From Bacillota bacterium (GTDB lineage Bacteria > Bacillota > Clostridia > Christensenellales > SZUA-584), in NCBI GenBank assembly GCA_023459495.1, contig JAEWTL010000004.1:1-64000 (forward strand): a DNA stretch of 64,000 bases, written 5' to 3'. This document shows positions 48,725 to 55,781 of the stretch, one piece after another (within the stretch, counting starts at the first letter, position 1; every line of letters begins with the position of its first letter). The position numbers and the translations under genes are program-made. Below the pieces are notes generated by a model. It ran no database searches. It saw only the letters and a list, made by a program, of their open reading frames with translations, and was not told the origin of the DNA.

Positions 48725-49991
48725 GGTCGCTGCCGCCGTAGAGCCTCGCAATTTCGCTACTGTCGGCGGAAAGCGTCAGGTTCCGATCCTCCCGCAGGCT
48801 CTTGAACGCGGCAATCGTCCTCTCCACGTCCGCATCGTCGTGCGAGGCGGTTGGGATCATGCGGAACAGCACGAATCCTCTCGGGATGACCGGGTACGTA
48901 ACGCCCGTTACGAAGATGCCCTTTTCCCGCAGGTAGTGGATCCACTCCATCGCCGTCCGCGGGTCACCGCCCGGGATGAATACCGGCACGATGGGAGACC
49001 CCACCTTCCCCACATAAAAGCCCAGCTCCGTGAGTCCGTCGGAGAGCTTCTTTGCCACATGAAAGAGCTGCTTTCTTCTGTCGTGGCCCGTGCGGACAAG
49101 CTCCAGCGTCTTCTTCAGGCTCCGGACGTAGATCATCGGCAGCGACTTGGCAAACACCTGCGTACGCGCGTTGTAGCGTATCCATTCCACAACGTCCTTG
49201 GAGGACGCCGAGAAGCCGCCGATCGACGCGAAGGTCTTGGCAAACGTCGCAAAGTAAATGTCTACCTGATCCTGCACGCCGAAGTGTTCGCCCGTACCCT
49301 GGCCGGTTGCGCCCATCACGCCCACGCCGTGCGCGTCGTCGATGAACAGCCGCGCGTCATATTTATTCTTGAGCGCCGTGATGTCCTTTAAGTTCGCCAG
49401 GTCACCCGTCATGCCGTAAACGCCCTCGGTCAAAATCAGCACGCCCGCCTTGCGGTTCTCGTTGACGCGCTGCAGCACGCTTTCGAGGTGGTTCATGTCG
49501 TTGTGCCGGAACGCGTGGATCTGCCTGCGGCCCGAAACCGCGCCGAACGTGGCGTCGATGATGGACGCATGGTCGAGCTTGTCGATGACGATCACGTCAT
49601 CCGGGCCCACCATCGAAGCCACAGTACCGATGACGCCGAGGTAGCCGAAGTTGAACAGGATGGAGGACTCCTTCCCGGCAAAGTCAGCAAGCGCTTGCTC
49701 CAGCTCCACATGATCGACGGTATTGCCGCTCATCATGCGCGAGCCCATCGGGCCGCTGGTACCCCATTCGCCTATGGCGTCCATAGCTGCCTGCTTGATT
49801 TCTTCGTTCTCCGCCAGACCTAAATAGTTGTTGATGGACCACATCAGGCAGTCCTTGCCCTGAAAGCGCATGACCTTTCCGGGCACGGACTCCATGACCG
49901 GCATGGTGTAATAGCGGTCTCCCATGGCCCGGAACTCGCCGAAATACCCTTCGTTCGTACCGCACTTCGCAAATATATCTCTCTCGTTCAT
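48717..49991 (-). CDS. Alpha-oxoamine synthase, candidate cysteate fatty-acyltransferase
   Basis: This 424-aa fold-type I PLP enzyme condenses an amino acid with an acyl thioester, losing CO2. The PLP lysine is K252 in FATFAKTFASIGGF. D219 and H221 (IDDAHGVG) and H141 (KLDHASIID) are the usual ring-contact residues. The KTFASIGGF context and the following VVEWIRYNAR segment resemble serine palmitoyltransferase and cysteate acyltransferase more than KBL or BioF. Placed directly after a cysteate synthase gene, it is predicted to join cysteate and an acyl-CoA or acyl-ACP to give 3-ketocapnine. Glycine or serine as substrate is the main alternative. The ATG has an AAGGAG site. Confidence 0.85.
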   Translation of the reverse strand: MNERDIFAKCGTNEGYFGEFRAMGDRYYTMPVMESVPGKVMRFQGKDCLMWSINNYLGLAENEEIKQAAMDAIGEWGTSGPMGSRMMSGNTVDHVELEQALADFAGKESSILFNFGYLGVIGTVASMVGPDDVIVIDKLDHASIIDATFGAVSGRRQIHAFRHNDMNHLESVLQRVNENRKAGVLILTEGVYGMTGDLANLKDITALKNKYDARLFIDDAHGVGVMGATGQGTGEHFGVQDQVDIYFATFAKTFASIGGFSASSKDVVEWIRYNARTQVFAKSLPMIYVRSLKKTLELVRTGHDRRKQLFHVAKKLSDGLTELGFYVGKVGSPIVPVFIPGGDPRTAMEWIHYLREKGIFVTGVTYPVIPRGFVLFRMIPTASHDDADVERTIAAFKSLREDRNLTLSADSSEIARLYGGSDHE

Positions 49992-50006
49992 ATGGTGAAA
50001 TTCTCC

Positions 50007-51281
50007 TTAAAATAATGACAAAATTTTATCTCTGAGGCTTTCGGTTGCGGTCTCGCCTCTGTCCACCACCAGATGAGGCTTTGCCATGATCAGCAGATGC
50101 TCGCGCGCCAGTGCGTCCATGCCGCCGCCCGTGACGTTCAGCATGATGATGGCGTCTTTATCGATCTCCCCAGCCTCCACCTTTCGAATCAGCGACGCGA
50201 GCGCCACGCCCGCTTCCGGGCAGACGTCCCGTCCCTCCAGCTCCATGAACATCGCCTGCGCCCCCCGGACCGCGCTGTTTTCCACAGCGATAACGTCGCC
50301 GCCCGAGGTGACCAAAGCATCGTACAGCCCGCCGATGATGCCGTACGGCGGCTGGCGGTTGGAGAGCACCTTGGCGTCGATTGCGTCGATCTGCCGCCTC
50401 GCTTCGTCCTCATCCACGGGGGCAAGCATCCGGCTTTTATTCTCCCACGCTTTGGCGATCGGCGCAAACGGAAGGTTTTGAGACACCATCAGGCGCATCA
50501 TCTTGGAGGCAAACGCACCGCTCGCGTTCAGCCGGAGACTTGCTTCGTGCGCCGCGATCGCACCCGTGCCACTGCCCACCGCCTGAAAGTAATAATCGGG
50601 TATCTCTCCGATCGTGGTCGCCGCGGAGAGCACCGTGGTGCCCATCCCGTCACGGCGGCCCACGTTTTTCGCGCCGCCCTCGTTGACGAAGCCCTCCAAC
50701 CAGGATATCGCGCCCGCCATGCAAATCGCGTCCAGATAGTCCGCGCCGCTGACCGCAACAATTTTAACACAAGCATTCAGCGGTTTTAAAGACCATAGGC
50801 TGTCCATGTTCTTCTCGGGCACCACGATCACCGCATCGATATGGTTCTCAGAGGCGACCTTCATAAACGCCCGGGCCGTATTCCCGGCCGAGGCCACCAC
50901 GAGCGTACCGCTGCCCAGCGGCATCCGGGCGCATACGGCGTAGGCCTCGCACTCCTTGAACGTCCCGGTCGTCATGTTCGCGCCGATCTCCGGCCAGTAG
51001 CCGTTGAAGGTGATATACAGGCGGCTTAAGCCCAGCCGCTTGCCCAGGCCTTTGCTTAAGTAAGTCACCGGCGTGCCGTCCGACTGGATGATACGGCTGA
51101 TAGGCAGCCAGTCGGAGTACCGGAAGATCCCCGGCAGATTCTCTCTGACATGCAACGTACTCTGAGGATAGACCGCACGCATCAGCGCCGGGCTGGGCGA
51201 TACCGGATTTTCCAGCAGCAGGCCGTTGTCCGTCAGCTCCTTGTGCGTGGCAAGGCATACCAGTTTGTCATGATTGAGCAT
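50007..51281 (-). CDS. Cysteate synthase-like PLP enzyme (threonine synthase paralogue)
   Basis: This 424-aa fold-type II PLP enzyme matches the cysteate synthase branch of the threonine synthase family. Known members convert O-phosphoserine and sulfite to L-cysteate, in methanogens for coenzyme M. Branch landmarks are LPGIFRYSDWLP, ITFNGYWPE, GTFKECEA with PLP lysine K109, ASAGNTARAF, NVGRRDGMGT, FQAVGSGTG and SNRQPPYGIIGGLYDAL. The N-terminal zinc ribbon is degenerate (only one Cys). I start at the ATG at 51281, eight bases after GGAGG. It is followed by the acyltransferase-like gene, so cysteate probably feeds lipid synthesis rather than coenzyme M. Confidence 0.83.
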   Translation of the reverse strand: MLNHDKLVCLATHKELTDNGLLLENPVSPSPALMRAVYPQSTLHVRENLPGIFRYSDWLPISRIIQSDGTPVTYLSKGLGKRLGLSRLYITFNGYWPEIGANMTTGTFKECEAYAVCARMPLGSGTLVVASAGNTARAFMKVASENHIDAVIVVPEKNMDSLWSLKPLNACVKIVAVSGADYLDAICMAGAISWLEGFVNEGGAKNVGRRDGMGTTVLSAATTIGEIPDYYFQAVGSGTGAIAAHEASLRLNASGAFASKMMRLMVSQNLPFAPIAKAWENKSRMLAPVDEDEARRQIDAIDAKVLSNRQPPYGIIGGLYDALVTSGGDVIAVENSAVRGAQAMFMELEGRDVCPEAGVALASLIRKVEAGEIDKDAIIMLNVTGGGMDALAREHLLIMAKPHLVVDRGETATESLRDKILSLF

Positions 51282-51335
51282 ATTCATATCCTCCAAATAC
51301 CCCACCGAGGCTCAACCCGATGGGAGCCCGTAACC

Positions 51336-52001
51336 TTAGATGGGCGGCGCCCATACCTTCAGATCGATGCCCTCAATGATCACCCGCTCGCCTACCAATT
51401 GAACGACCACCCCGCTGTGCACCTTGCGCATCATACAGTGGTGCGGCAGAAAACGCACCGTCTGTCCCACGAACGGGAGCGGACCGTCGATGACGCCCTC
51501 AAAACCGCCCACCATGCAGACGCCGACATCTTCATAGTGAAAATCCGGATCGTTCATCCGGTTCCTTGGGCCGATCAGGTAAACCGTGATCAGTCCGTTG
51601 TCCGCCTTGATGATTTCCGCGAAGTGGGTCATCGGGCATCCGAGCGGCCGGTAGCGGATGATATCACCCGCCTTCAGTTCTTTCCTTGAAAAAGGGAACA
51701 GCACCTCCCGGCAGGACGGCTCGTCCGGCAGAGGCAGCAGTTCAAAGTCCGCCTGATAGCCGTCGATCAGGCCGGTACACACCCGAGCCTCCTCACGTGT
51801 GGGCGTTTGGCCTGTTATCGCAATCAATTGGGCCTTGTTGTCCGCGAACCGTACCTGCGCCATATGAGGGCACTGGTCCACATGGCCCTGACCAGCGATG
51901 AGTCTATCGGCAAACGCGTCGCACCGCTTCTCTCCGCACGCGCCGCAATTGAATCCCGGGAGAAGTTTTTGCATTTCCTGTTGCTTCATGCTGCTGTCCA
52001 T
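51336..52001 (-). CDS. Fe-S-motif protein of unknown function
   Basis: The first 45 residues hold a four-Cys [4Fe-4S] motif of the PF04060 kind (LPGFNCGACGEKRC, then DQCPH), as in corrinoid proteins and RnfB. The remaining 175 residues form an unrecognised mainly beta domain with further Cys and His (GCPMTHF, LPHHCMMRKVHSG). It lies four bases after a nucleotide-binding GTPase gene and 54 bases before cysteate synthase. Electron transfer for sulfite handling or maturation of a metalloprotein are both possible; nothing in the sequence decides. Confidence 0.72.
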   Translation of the reverse strand: MDSSMKQQEMQKLLPGFNCGACGEKRCDAFADRLIAGQGHVDQCPHMAQVRFADNKAQLIAITGQTPTREEARVCTGLIDGYQADFELLPLPDEPSCREVLFPFSRKELKAGDIIRYRPLGCPMTHFAEIIKADNGLITVYLIGPRNRMNDPDFHYEDVGVCMVGGFEGVIDGPLPFVGQTVRFLPHHCMMRKVHSGVVVQLVGERVIIEGIDLKVWAPPI

Positions 52002-52005
52002 GCGG

Positions 52006-52707
52006 CTATTCTCCTACGTAAGTCTGGAACCCGTCAATCCGCCGCAGGACGCCACGGTGGTGCTCCTTCTTGATCCGCTTTTCGCCCACGCAGAGCGTAC
52101 AGATCGCCAGCGGCGCGGAGTGCCTCAGCATATCCTCCCCGTCCGTCAAATCCGGTGCTTTGAGCATGGCTTCCGAGAACGCCGCGCAGCCCTGTCCGCT
52201 CAGGCCATTGGCCTCGATTATGCTGCAGTTCGGGTTGACCTCCAGCACCTTTTCCCGGAAGATTTCCCGCTCCGCCTGCGAAATGATATCCCCCTTGGTT
52301 ACGACCACCAGATCGGCCGTGCTTAGAAAAGGGCCTAACTTCAACGGCGTGTTGGGCCCGGCGGTTGCGTCCGCCACGCAGACGCCGAGACATTTTTGGC
52401 TGTAGGGTGCACAGCGGTGGCAAAGCCCCGCCGTCTCTAGGATCAGATACTCCGATTCGTTCTTTTCTGCCCAGCTCAGCATCTCGTCGATATTGTAGAT
52501 GGCGAAATGGTCGGGGCACATGTCCTTGGACAGTCCGACCATTACCGGAATGTTCAGCTTTTCAAACCGCTTATCGTCATCCGTATACAGGCAGTCCACC
52601 TTGACCACGGAACAGCGATGGCCCGCTTTACCAAGGCTCTTCAGCGCATGAATCAAAATCGCCGTCTTCCCGGAGCCTGGTGTGCCGGCCACTACGATCA
52701 GCTTCAT
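52006..52707 (-). CDS. CobW/HypB/UreG-type P-loop GTPase
   Basis: This 233-aa G3E-like nucleotide-binding protein has Walker A GTPGSGKT (residues 8-15), the Walker B-like ILETAGLC and the guanine-type motif VVTKGD. It also carries a Cys-rich insertion (CHRCAPYSQKCLGVC) and a C-terminal CTLC, which could bind a metal or an Fe-S cluster. Relatives insert metals into hydrogenase, urease or B12 enzymes. Its ATG overlaps the ABC ATPase stop by four bases, and the Fe-S protein gene follows, so the three look like one functional module. The target is unknown. Confidence 0.8.
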   Translation of the reverse strand: MKLIVVAGTPGSGKTAILIHALKSLGKAGHRCSVVKVDCLYTDDDKRFEKLNIPVMVGLSKDMCPDHFAIYNIDEMLSWAEKNESEYLILETAGLCHRCAPYSQKCLGVCVADATAGPNTPLKLGPFLSTADLVVVTKGDIISQAEREIFREKVLEVNPNCSIIEANGLSGQGCAAFSEAMLKAPDLTDGEDMLRHSAPLAICTLCVGEKRIKKEHHRGVLRRIDGFQTYVGE

Positions 52708-53525
52708 GCGGATTCCTCGTTTAAGTCGTCAAGATAAAGCGAATGCAGCAGGGCGTCGTTCATCCGTGTAGCGCCTTCGAAGCTCTCGCCGTTCCGAACC
52801 TTTTCGCGCAGCTTCAGCAGCATTCCGTCGACGTTCTGCAGGCTCTCCAGCAGCACCGCCTCCCCCTGCGTCGTATCAATAATCTTGCGCATACCGCCAG
52901 TCTTCATCACAATGCGCTTTTGCGTCATCAGCGCCAGCACGGGATCGTGCGTCACCACCATGACGATCTTTCCGTTCCCGATCAAAGCTTTCAACGCTTC
53001 ATGTTTCCTGATCCCGGCGTTCTCCACCTCGTCGATCAGCACAATGGGCGAGTCACTGATGATCGCGACGTCGGATACCATCAGCGCGCGCGACTGGCCG
53101 CCGGAGAGGATCGTCAGGTTATACTCCTCCAGAATGGGTTCGCCGGTCAGCGTGTTGGCAAGCCTGATAACCTCCTGCACGCGCGATTCCTTCACCCCGC
53201 GGCATTTGGCGTGCAGACGCAAAAACTCCCCCACCGACATGTCGGCAAGGAAGCTCATGTTCTGCGATATCTGTGCAATCATCTTTTTCCGGGGATTGGT
53301 CCGGGTATCATAGTCGGGCACTGTCTCGTTGATGAGGATGCGCCGCCGCGAGAAGGTATCCCCCTGGGCAATCTGCTCGATGTCGCTGATCAGCGAGCTC
53401 TTTCCGCTTCCGGTCGGACCGACCACGCCGAACATCTCGCCGGGCCGGATGTCGATCCGGCTGATGGGCTCTTTGATTCCCTGCTTGTCATAGCCGCCAA
53501 GGATCGTAATTTGCTTGATATCCAT
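52704..53525 (-). CDS. Stand-alone ABC-type ATPase
   Basis: This 273-aa ATP-binding cassette protein has Walker A GPTGSGKSS, the signature LSGGQSRAL, Walker B IVLIDEVE and the switch histidine in VVTHDPVL. No membrane subunit is encoded nearby, so it is not an obvious transporter part. It may instead be a regulatory or assembly ATPase. It is the first gene of the island operon. Its ATG has an AAAGGAG site and lies downstream of the four phased repeats and a -10 box. Confidence 0.83.
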   Translation of the reverse strand: MDIKQITILGGYDKQGIKEPISRIDIRPGEMFGVVGPTGSGKSSLISDIEQIAQGDTFSRRRILINETVPDYDTRTNPRKKMIAQISQNMSFLADMSVGEFLRLHAKCRGVKESRVQEVIRLANTLTGEPILEEYNLTILSGGQSRALMVSDVAIISDSPIVLIDEVENAGIRKHEALKALIGNGKIVMVVTHDPVLALMTQKRIVMKTGGMRKIIDTTQGEAVLLESLQNVDGMLLKLREKVRNGESFEGATRMNDALLHSLYLDDLNEESA

Positions 53526-53598
53526 AGGCTCTCCTTTATTTCAAAATTTAATAATGCCTTTGATTTAATCACCAAGGATTAGTACCTTCCCCTATACA

Positions 53599-53604
53599 AT
53601 TATA
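53599..53604 (-). promoter_or_regulatory. -10 box of the island operon promoter
   Basis: The minus strand has a perfect TATAAT about 75 bases before the ABC ATPase start. At the -35 position only GCTTTT is found. A strong -10 with a poor -35, directly next to phased activator sites, suggests an activator-dependent promoter. Confidence 0.65.
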
Positions 53605-53630
53605 CCAAGTACAGATGCGGAAAAAGCATG

Positions 53631-53705
53631 CGTTCACGACAGCGCCGCCGCCATTTGCGACAGCTCCTGAATCATTCGCGACAAAAAAGGGGTCATTCGC
53701 GACAG
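53631..53705 (-). promoter_or_regulatory. Four direct repeats with 21-bp period: predicted LytTR operator
   Basis: Four 12-bp units, CTGTCGTGAACG, CTGTCGCAAATG, TTGTCGCGAATG and CTGTCGCGAATG, start at exact 21-bp steps (plus-strand positions 53631, 53652, 53673, 53694). LytTR regulators such as AgrA bind direct repeats spaced 21 bp, two helical turns. The promoter-proximal unit abuts the expected -35 region. The distal unit overlaps the last codons of the kinase gene. Confidence 0.8.
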
Positions 53706-55042
53706 GTTTGTGAGATATTTAATTCCTGAATGAGAAACTCGTTTTCGATAACCGTATTGAGCGTGACGTGTTCGTAGCTTTTGAGTATGTTCTGGAGGGT
53801 GGCAAGTCCGGTGCCGTGCCCCTTCCCCTTCGTCGTATACCCTTCCTGAAACAGGCGATTAATTTCAGGCCTGACGCGAAAAGAGTTGGCAACAATGATG
53901 CTGACGTCCTGATCGCTGTTTTTAATGACCGAAACGGAAAGCACTTTGTCCTCAGAATCCCGAGCCGCCTCAATCGCATTATCGAGAAAGATGCCCATGG
54001 CGCGGCATAAATCGATCGCCTGCATGCCGGTTTCATCTAAATATTCGTCAATGAACAACGACACTTGAATGTCGCGTTTGATCGCCCTCTGAAATGCCGT
54101 AGTCAGCAACCCTTTCAGAGGGACGCATTTGATGTATTCGATATACAGAAATGCGCTGTTTTCATCGAGCGTGACCAATTGATTCTGTAGGATCTCCCGG
54201 ATGTAGTATGCCTTCAGCCCTTCCATATCGTTGTGCTCAATGAAGCTTCGGAGTGTCAGCAGGATGTTGTTCAGGTCATGCCGGAAAGCCCGGATGTCTC
54301 GAGTGAGCTTCTCGATAATGCCGGTGTAGATAAGCAGCTGATCATATTTCTCCTTCTGTTCGTCCAGCTTGATCTTGTTCGTAATCGCCAGCTTATACAG
54401 CAGGTAGCCTAAAAGATTGAGCATAGGCAAAAGCAGAAAGGGGATATAAGATGAGAATCGATCTCTGTCCAGTATGCCGCGATAGATCCAGATCAGCCCG
54501 AAAGTGGACATGGCCATCATCAGCAAAAGCGTAATCCGAAAATAAAGGGAGGGCGGCGTATTGGCCAGCTTTCTATACAGGATGCGGTAAAGCTTCCGAA
54601 GCGAATGCCGCGAAAAGAAGTTCCATGCGAGCAGGAATACCGCACAAAGAAGTCCAAGGATCAACACGCCAGCCGCCCCGACGAGCCACTCTCCCCAGCC
54701 GCTCCGCAAAGAATCAGCATAGGCGTGTTCCAATAAGTACAGCACCCCGATGCCCGCGATGTTCAGTACGATAAATGCGGATAGGTAGAGGATGTTCTGG
54801 ATCATGGCCATGCGGTAGAACAAGATCACCAGTAGCGTAACAATAAGCGCCCAGAACACCATGCGAACCACGAGTATGGGTACCCATTCCAACAGCAAAT
54901 AGCCCGCGGCGTTCAGCAGCAAATACGGCACAAACCGGCGAGGTTTAAGGCGTGCCTGACTTCCCACCATCAGCTGTATGGTAAACGAAAAGACCGTAGC
55001 AAGCAGCAACGCTTCCGCCGCGTTATAAACGATGCTGTTCAT
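53693..55042 (-). CDS. AgrC-like sensor histidine kinase (GHKL, HPK10 type)
   Basis: This 449-aa kinase has about six membrane helices in residues 8-220, then a cytoplasmic coiled segment and the catalytic core. The phosphoacceptor is H255 in FRHDLNNILLTL, the N-box is FLDNAIEAA near residue 350 and the G-box GKGHGTGLATL. This architecture is that of peptide-pheromone receptors such as AgrC, though no AgrB or AgrD gene is in the window. The ATG overlaps the regulator gene by 20 bases. The pair most likely controls the adjacent operon. Confidence 0.9.
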   Translation of the reverse strand: MNSIVYNAAEALLLATVFSFTIQLMVGSQARLKPRRFVPYLLLNAAGYLLLEWVPILVVRMVFWALIVTLLVILFYRMAMIQNILYLSAFIVLNIAGIGVLYLLEHAYADSLRSGWGEWLVGAAGVLILGLLCAVFLLAWNFFSRHSLRKLYRILYRKLANTPPSLYFRITLLLMMAMSTFGLIWIYRGILDRDRFSSYIPFLLLPMLNLLGYLLYKLAITNKIKLDEQKEKYDQLLIYTGIIEKLTRDIRAFRHDLNNILLTLRSFIEHNDMEGLKAYYIREILQNQLVTLDENSAFLYIEYIKCVPLKGLLTTAFQRAIKRDIQVSLFIDEYLDETGMQAIDLCRAMGIFLDNAIEAARDSEDKVLSVSVIKNSDQDVSIIVANSFRVRPEINRLFQEGYTTKGKGHGTGLATLQNILKSYEHVTLNTVIENEFLIQELNISQTCRE

Positions 55043-55781
55043 ACTTCAGCAGGCCCTTTAAATATCGGGGCGAGACGAGACATGTAAAGCCATGGCTCAA
55101 AACGACATGCAAATCATTGCGATTCTTCGAGATGGACTGGACATGCTTTAAATTGATCAAAAAGGACCGATGGCACCGGTAGAAGGAATCGTCCAGGTTG
55201 TTCTGGAGCTCATCCAGTGTATCCCTGAATTCGATGGATTTATCCGGCGTATGCAGCACGATGCTTCTTTTTACGGTGTTGGTTTCAAAGTAAATAATAT
55301 CCTTAAGGGGGATGATAAAGTGGGTCCCGCTCGTCCGGATCAGTATCGTTCTCTCTTCGGGTTTGTCGTTTTTGCCGGAGAGCTCGCGCCGGATCGTATC
55401 CAAGCACTGAAAGATTTTATATTTCAGCTCTTCGTCGTTTTTCAGTATATAGTCCAGCGCCCGTACTTTGTATTGTATCGCCGGAAACGCAAACTCCATA
55501 TGGCTTGTGATAAATATGATATATCCAAAGGTATCCCTGTTCCTGATCTTCTGGGCCAGTCTAAGGCCGTTCGACGCCTCTCCAAGGACGATGTCCAGAA
55601 AGTATATATTGTTTGCCTGATCCGGATTGATCTGATCCAGGATGCTTTCAAATCGCTCGCTGATAACCTGAATATCAGCATGAAGCTGATAAGCAGACAG
55701 GTATTCGCTTATATACTGCCTGATCTGCTCTAAGATTTTAATATTGTCCTCAACAATATAGATCCGGTTGCATTCTGCCAT
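55023..55781 (-). CDS. LytTR-family response regulator
   Basis: This 252-aa two-domain regulator has a receiver domain with acidic residues E11 and D12, phosphoacceptor D63 (IYFLDIVLG) and a conserved lysine region. The C-terminal LytTR DNA-binding domain is at about 145-245 (SGTHFIIPLKDIIYFE, FYRCHRSFLINLKHV). It is encoded upstream of and overlapping its kinase. LytTR proteins bind direct repeats, matching the four 21-bp-phased repeats beyond the kinase gene. Confidence 0.92.
   Translation of the reverse strand: MAECNRIYIVEDNIKILEQIRQYISEYLSAYQLHADIQVISERFESILDQINPDQANNIYFLDIVLGEASNGLRLAQKIRNRDTFGYIIFITSHMEFAFPAIQYKVRALDYILKNDEELKYKIFQCLDTIRRELSGKNDKPEERTILIRTSGTHFIIPLKDIIYFETNTVKRSIVLHTPDKSIEFRDTLDELQNNLDDSFYRCHRSFLINLKHVQSISKNRNDLHVVLSHGFTCLVSPRYLKGLLKYEQHRL

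Noticed and set aside
48717..49991. Glycine C-acetyltransferase (kbl) with a threonine dehydrogenase partner
   Set aside because: The adjacent SDR is not a threonine dehydrogenase-type protein, and the PLP-lysine context KTFASIGGF favours the serine palmitoyltransferase-like branch. The assignment still needs a tree.
50007..51281. Ordinary threonine synthase
   Set aside because: A conventional thrC is already present at 23302-24762. This protein has the cysteate-synthase branch landmarks and lies beside an alpha-oxoamine synthase gene.
52743..53582. A 279-codon plus-strand frame opposite the ABC ATPase gene
   Set aside because: It is an antisense shadow. The minus-strand frame has all ABC motifs and an AAAGGAG site.
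53631..53705. A CRISPR array
   Set aside because: The four 12-bp repeats with 9-bp gaps are far too short for repeats and spacers, no cas genes are near, and the geometry fits a LytTR operator.
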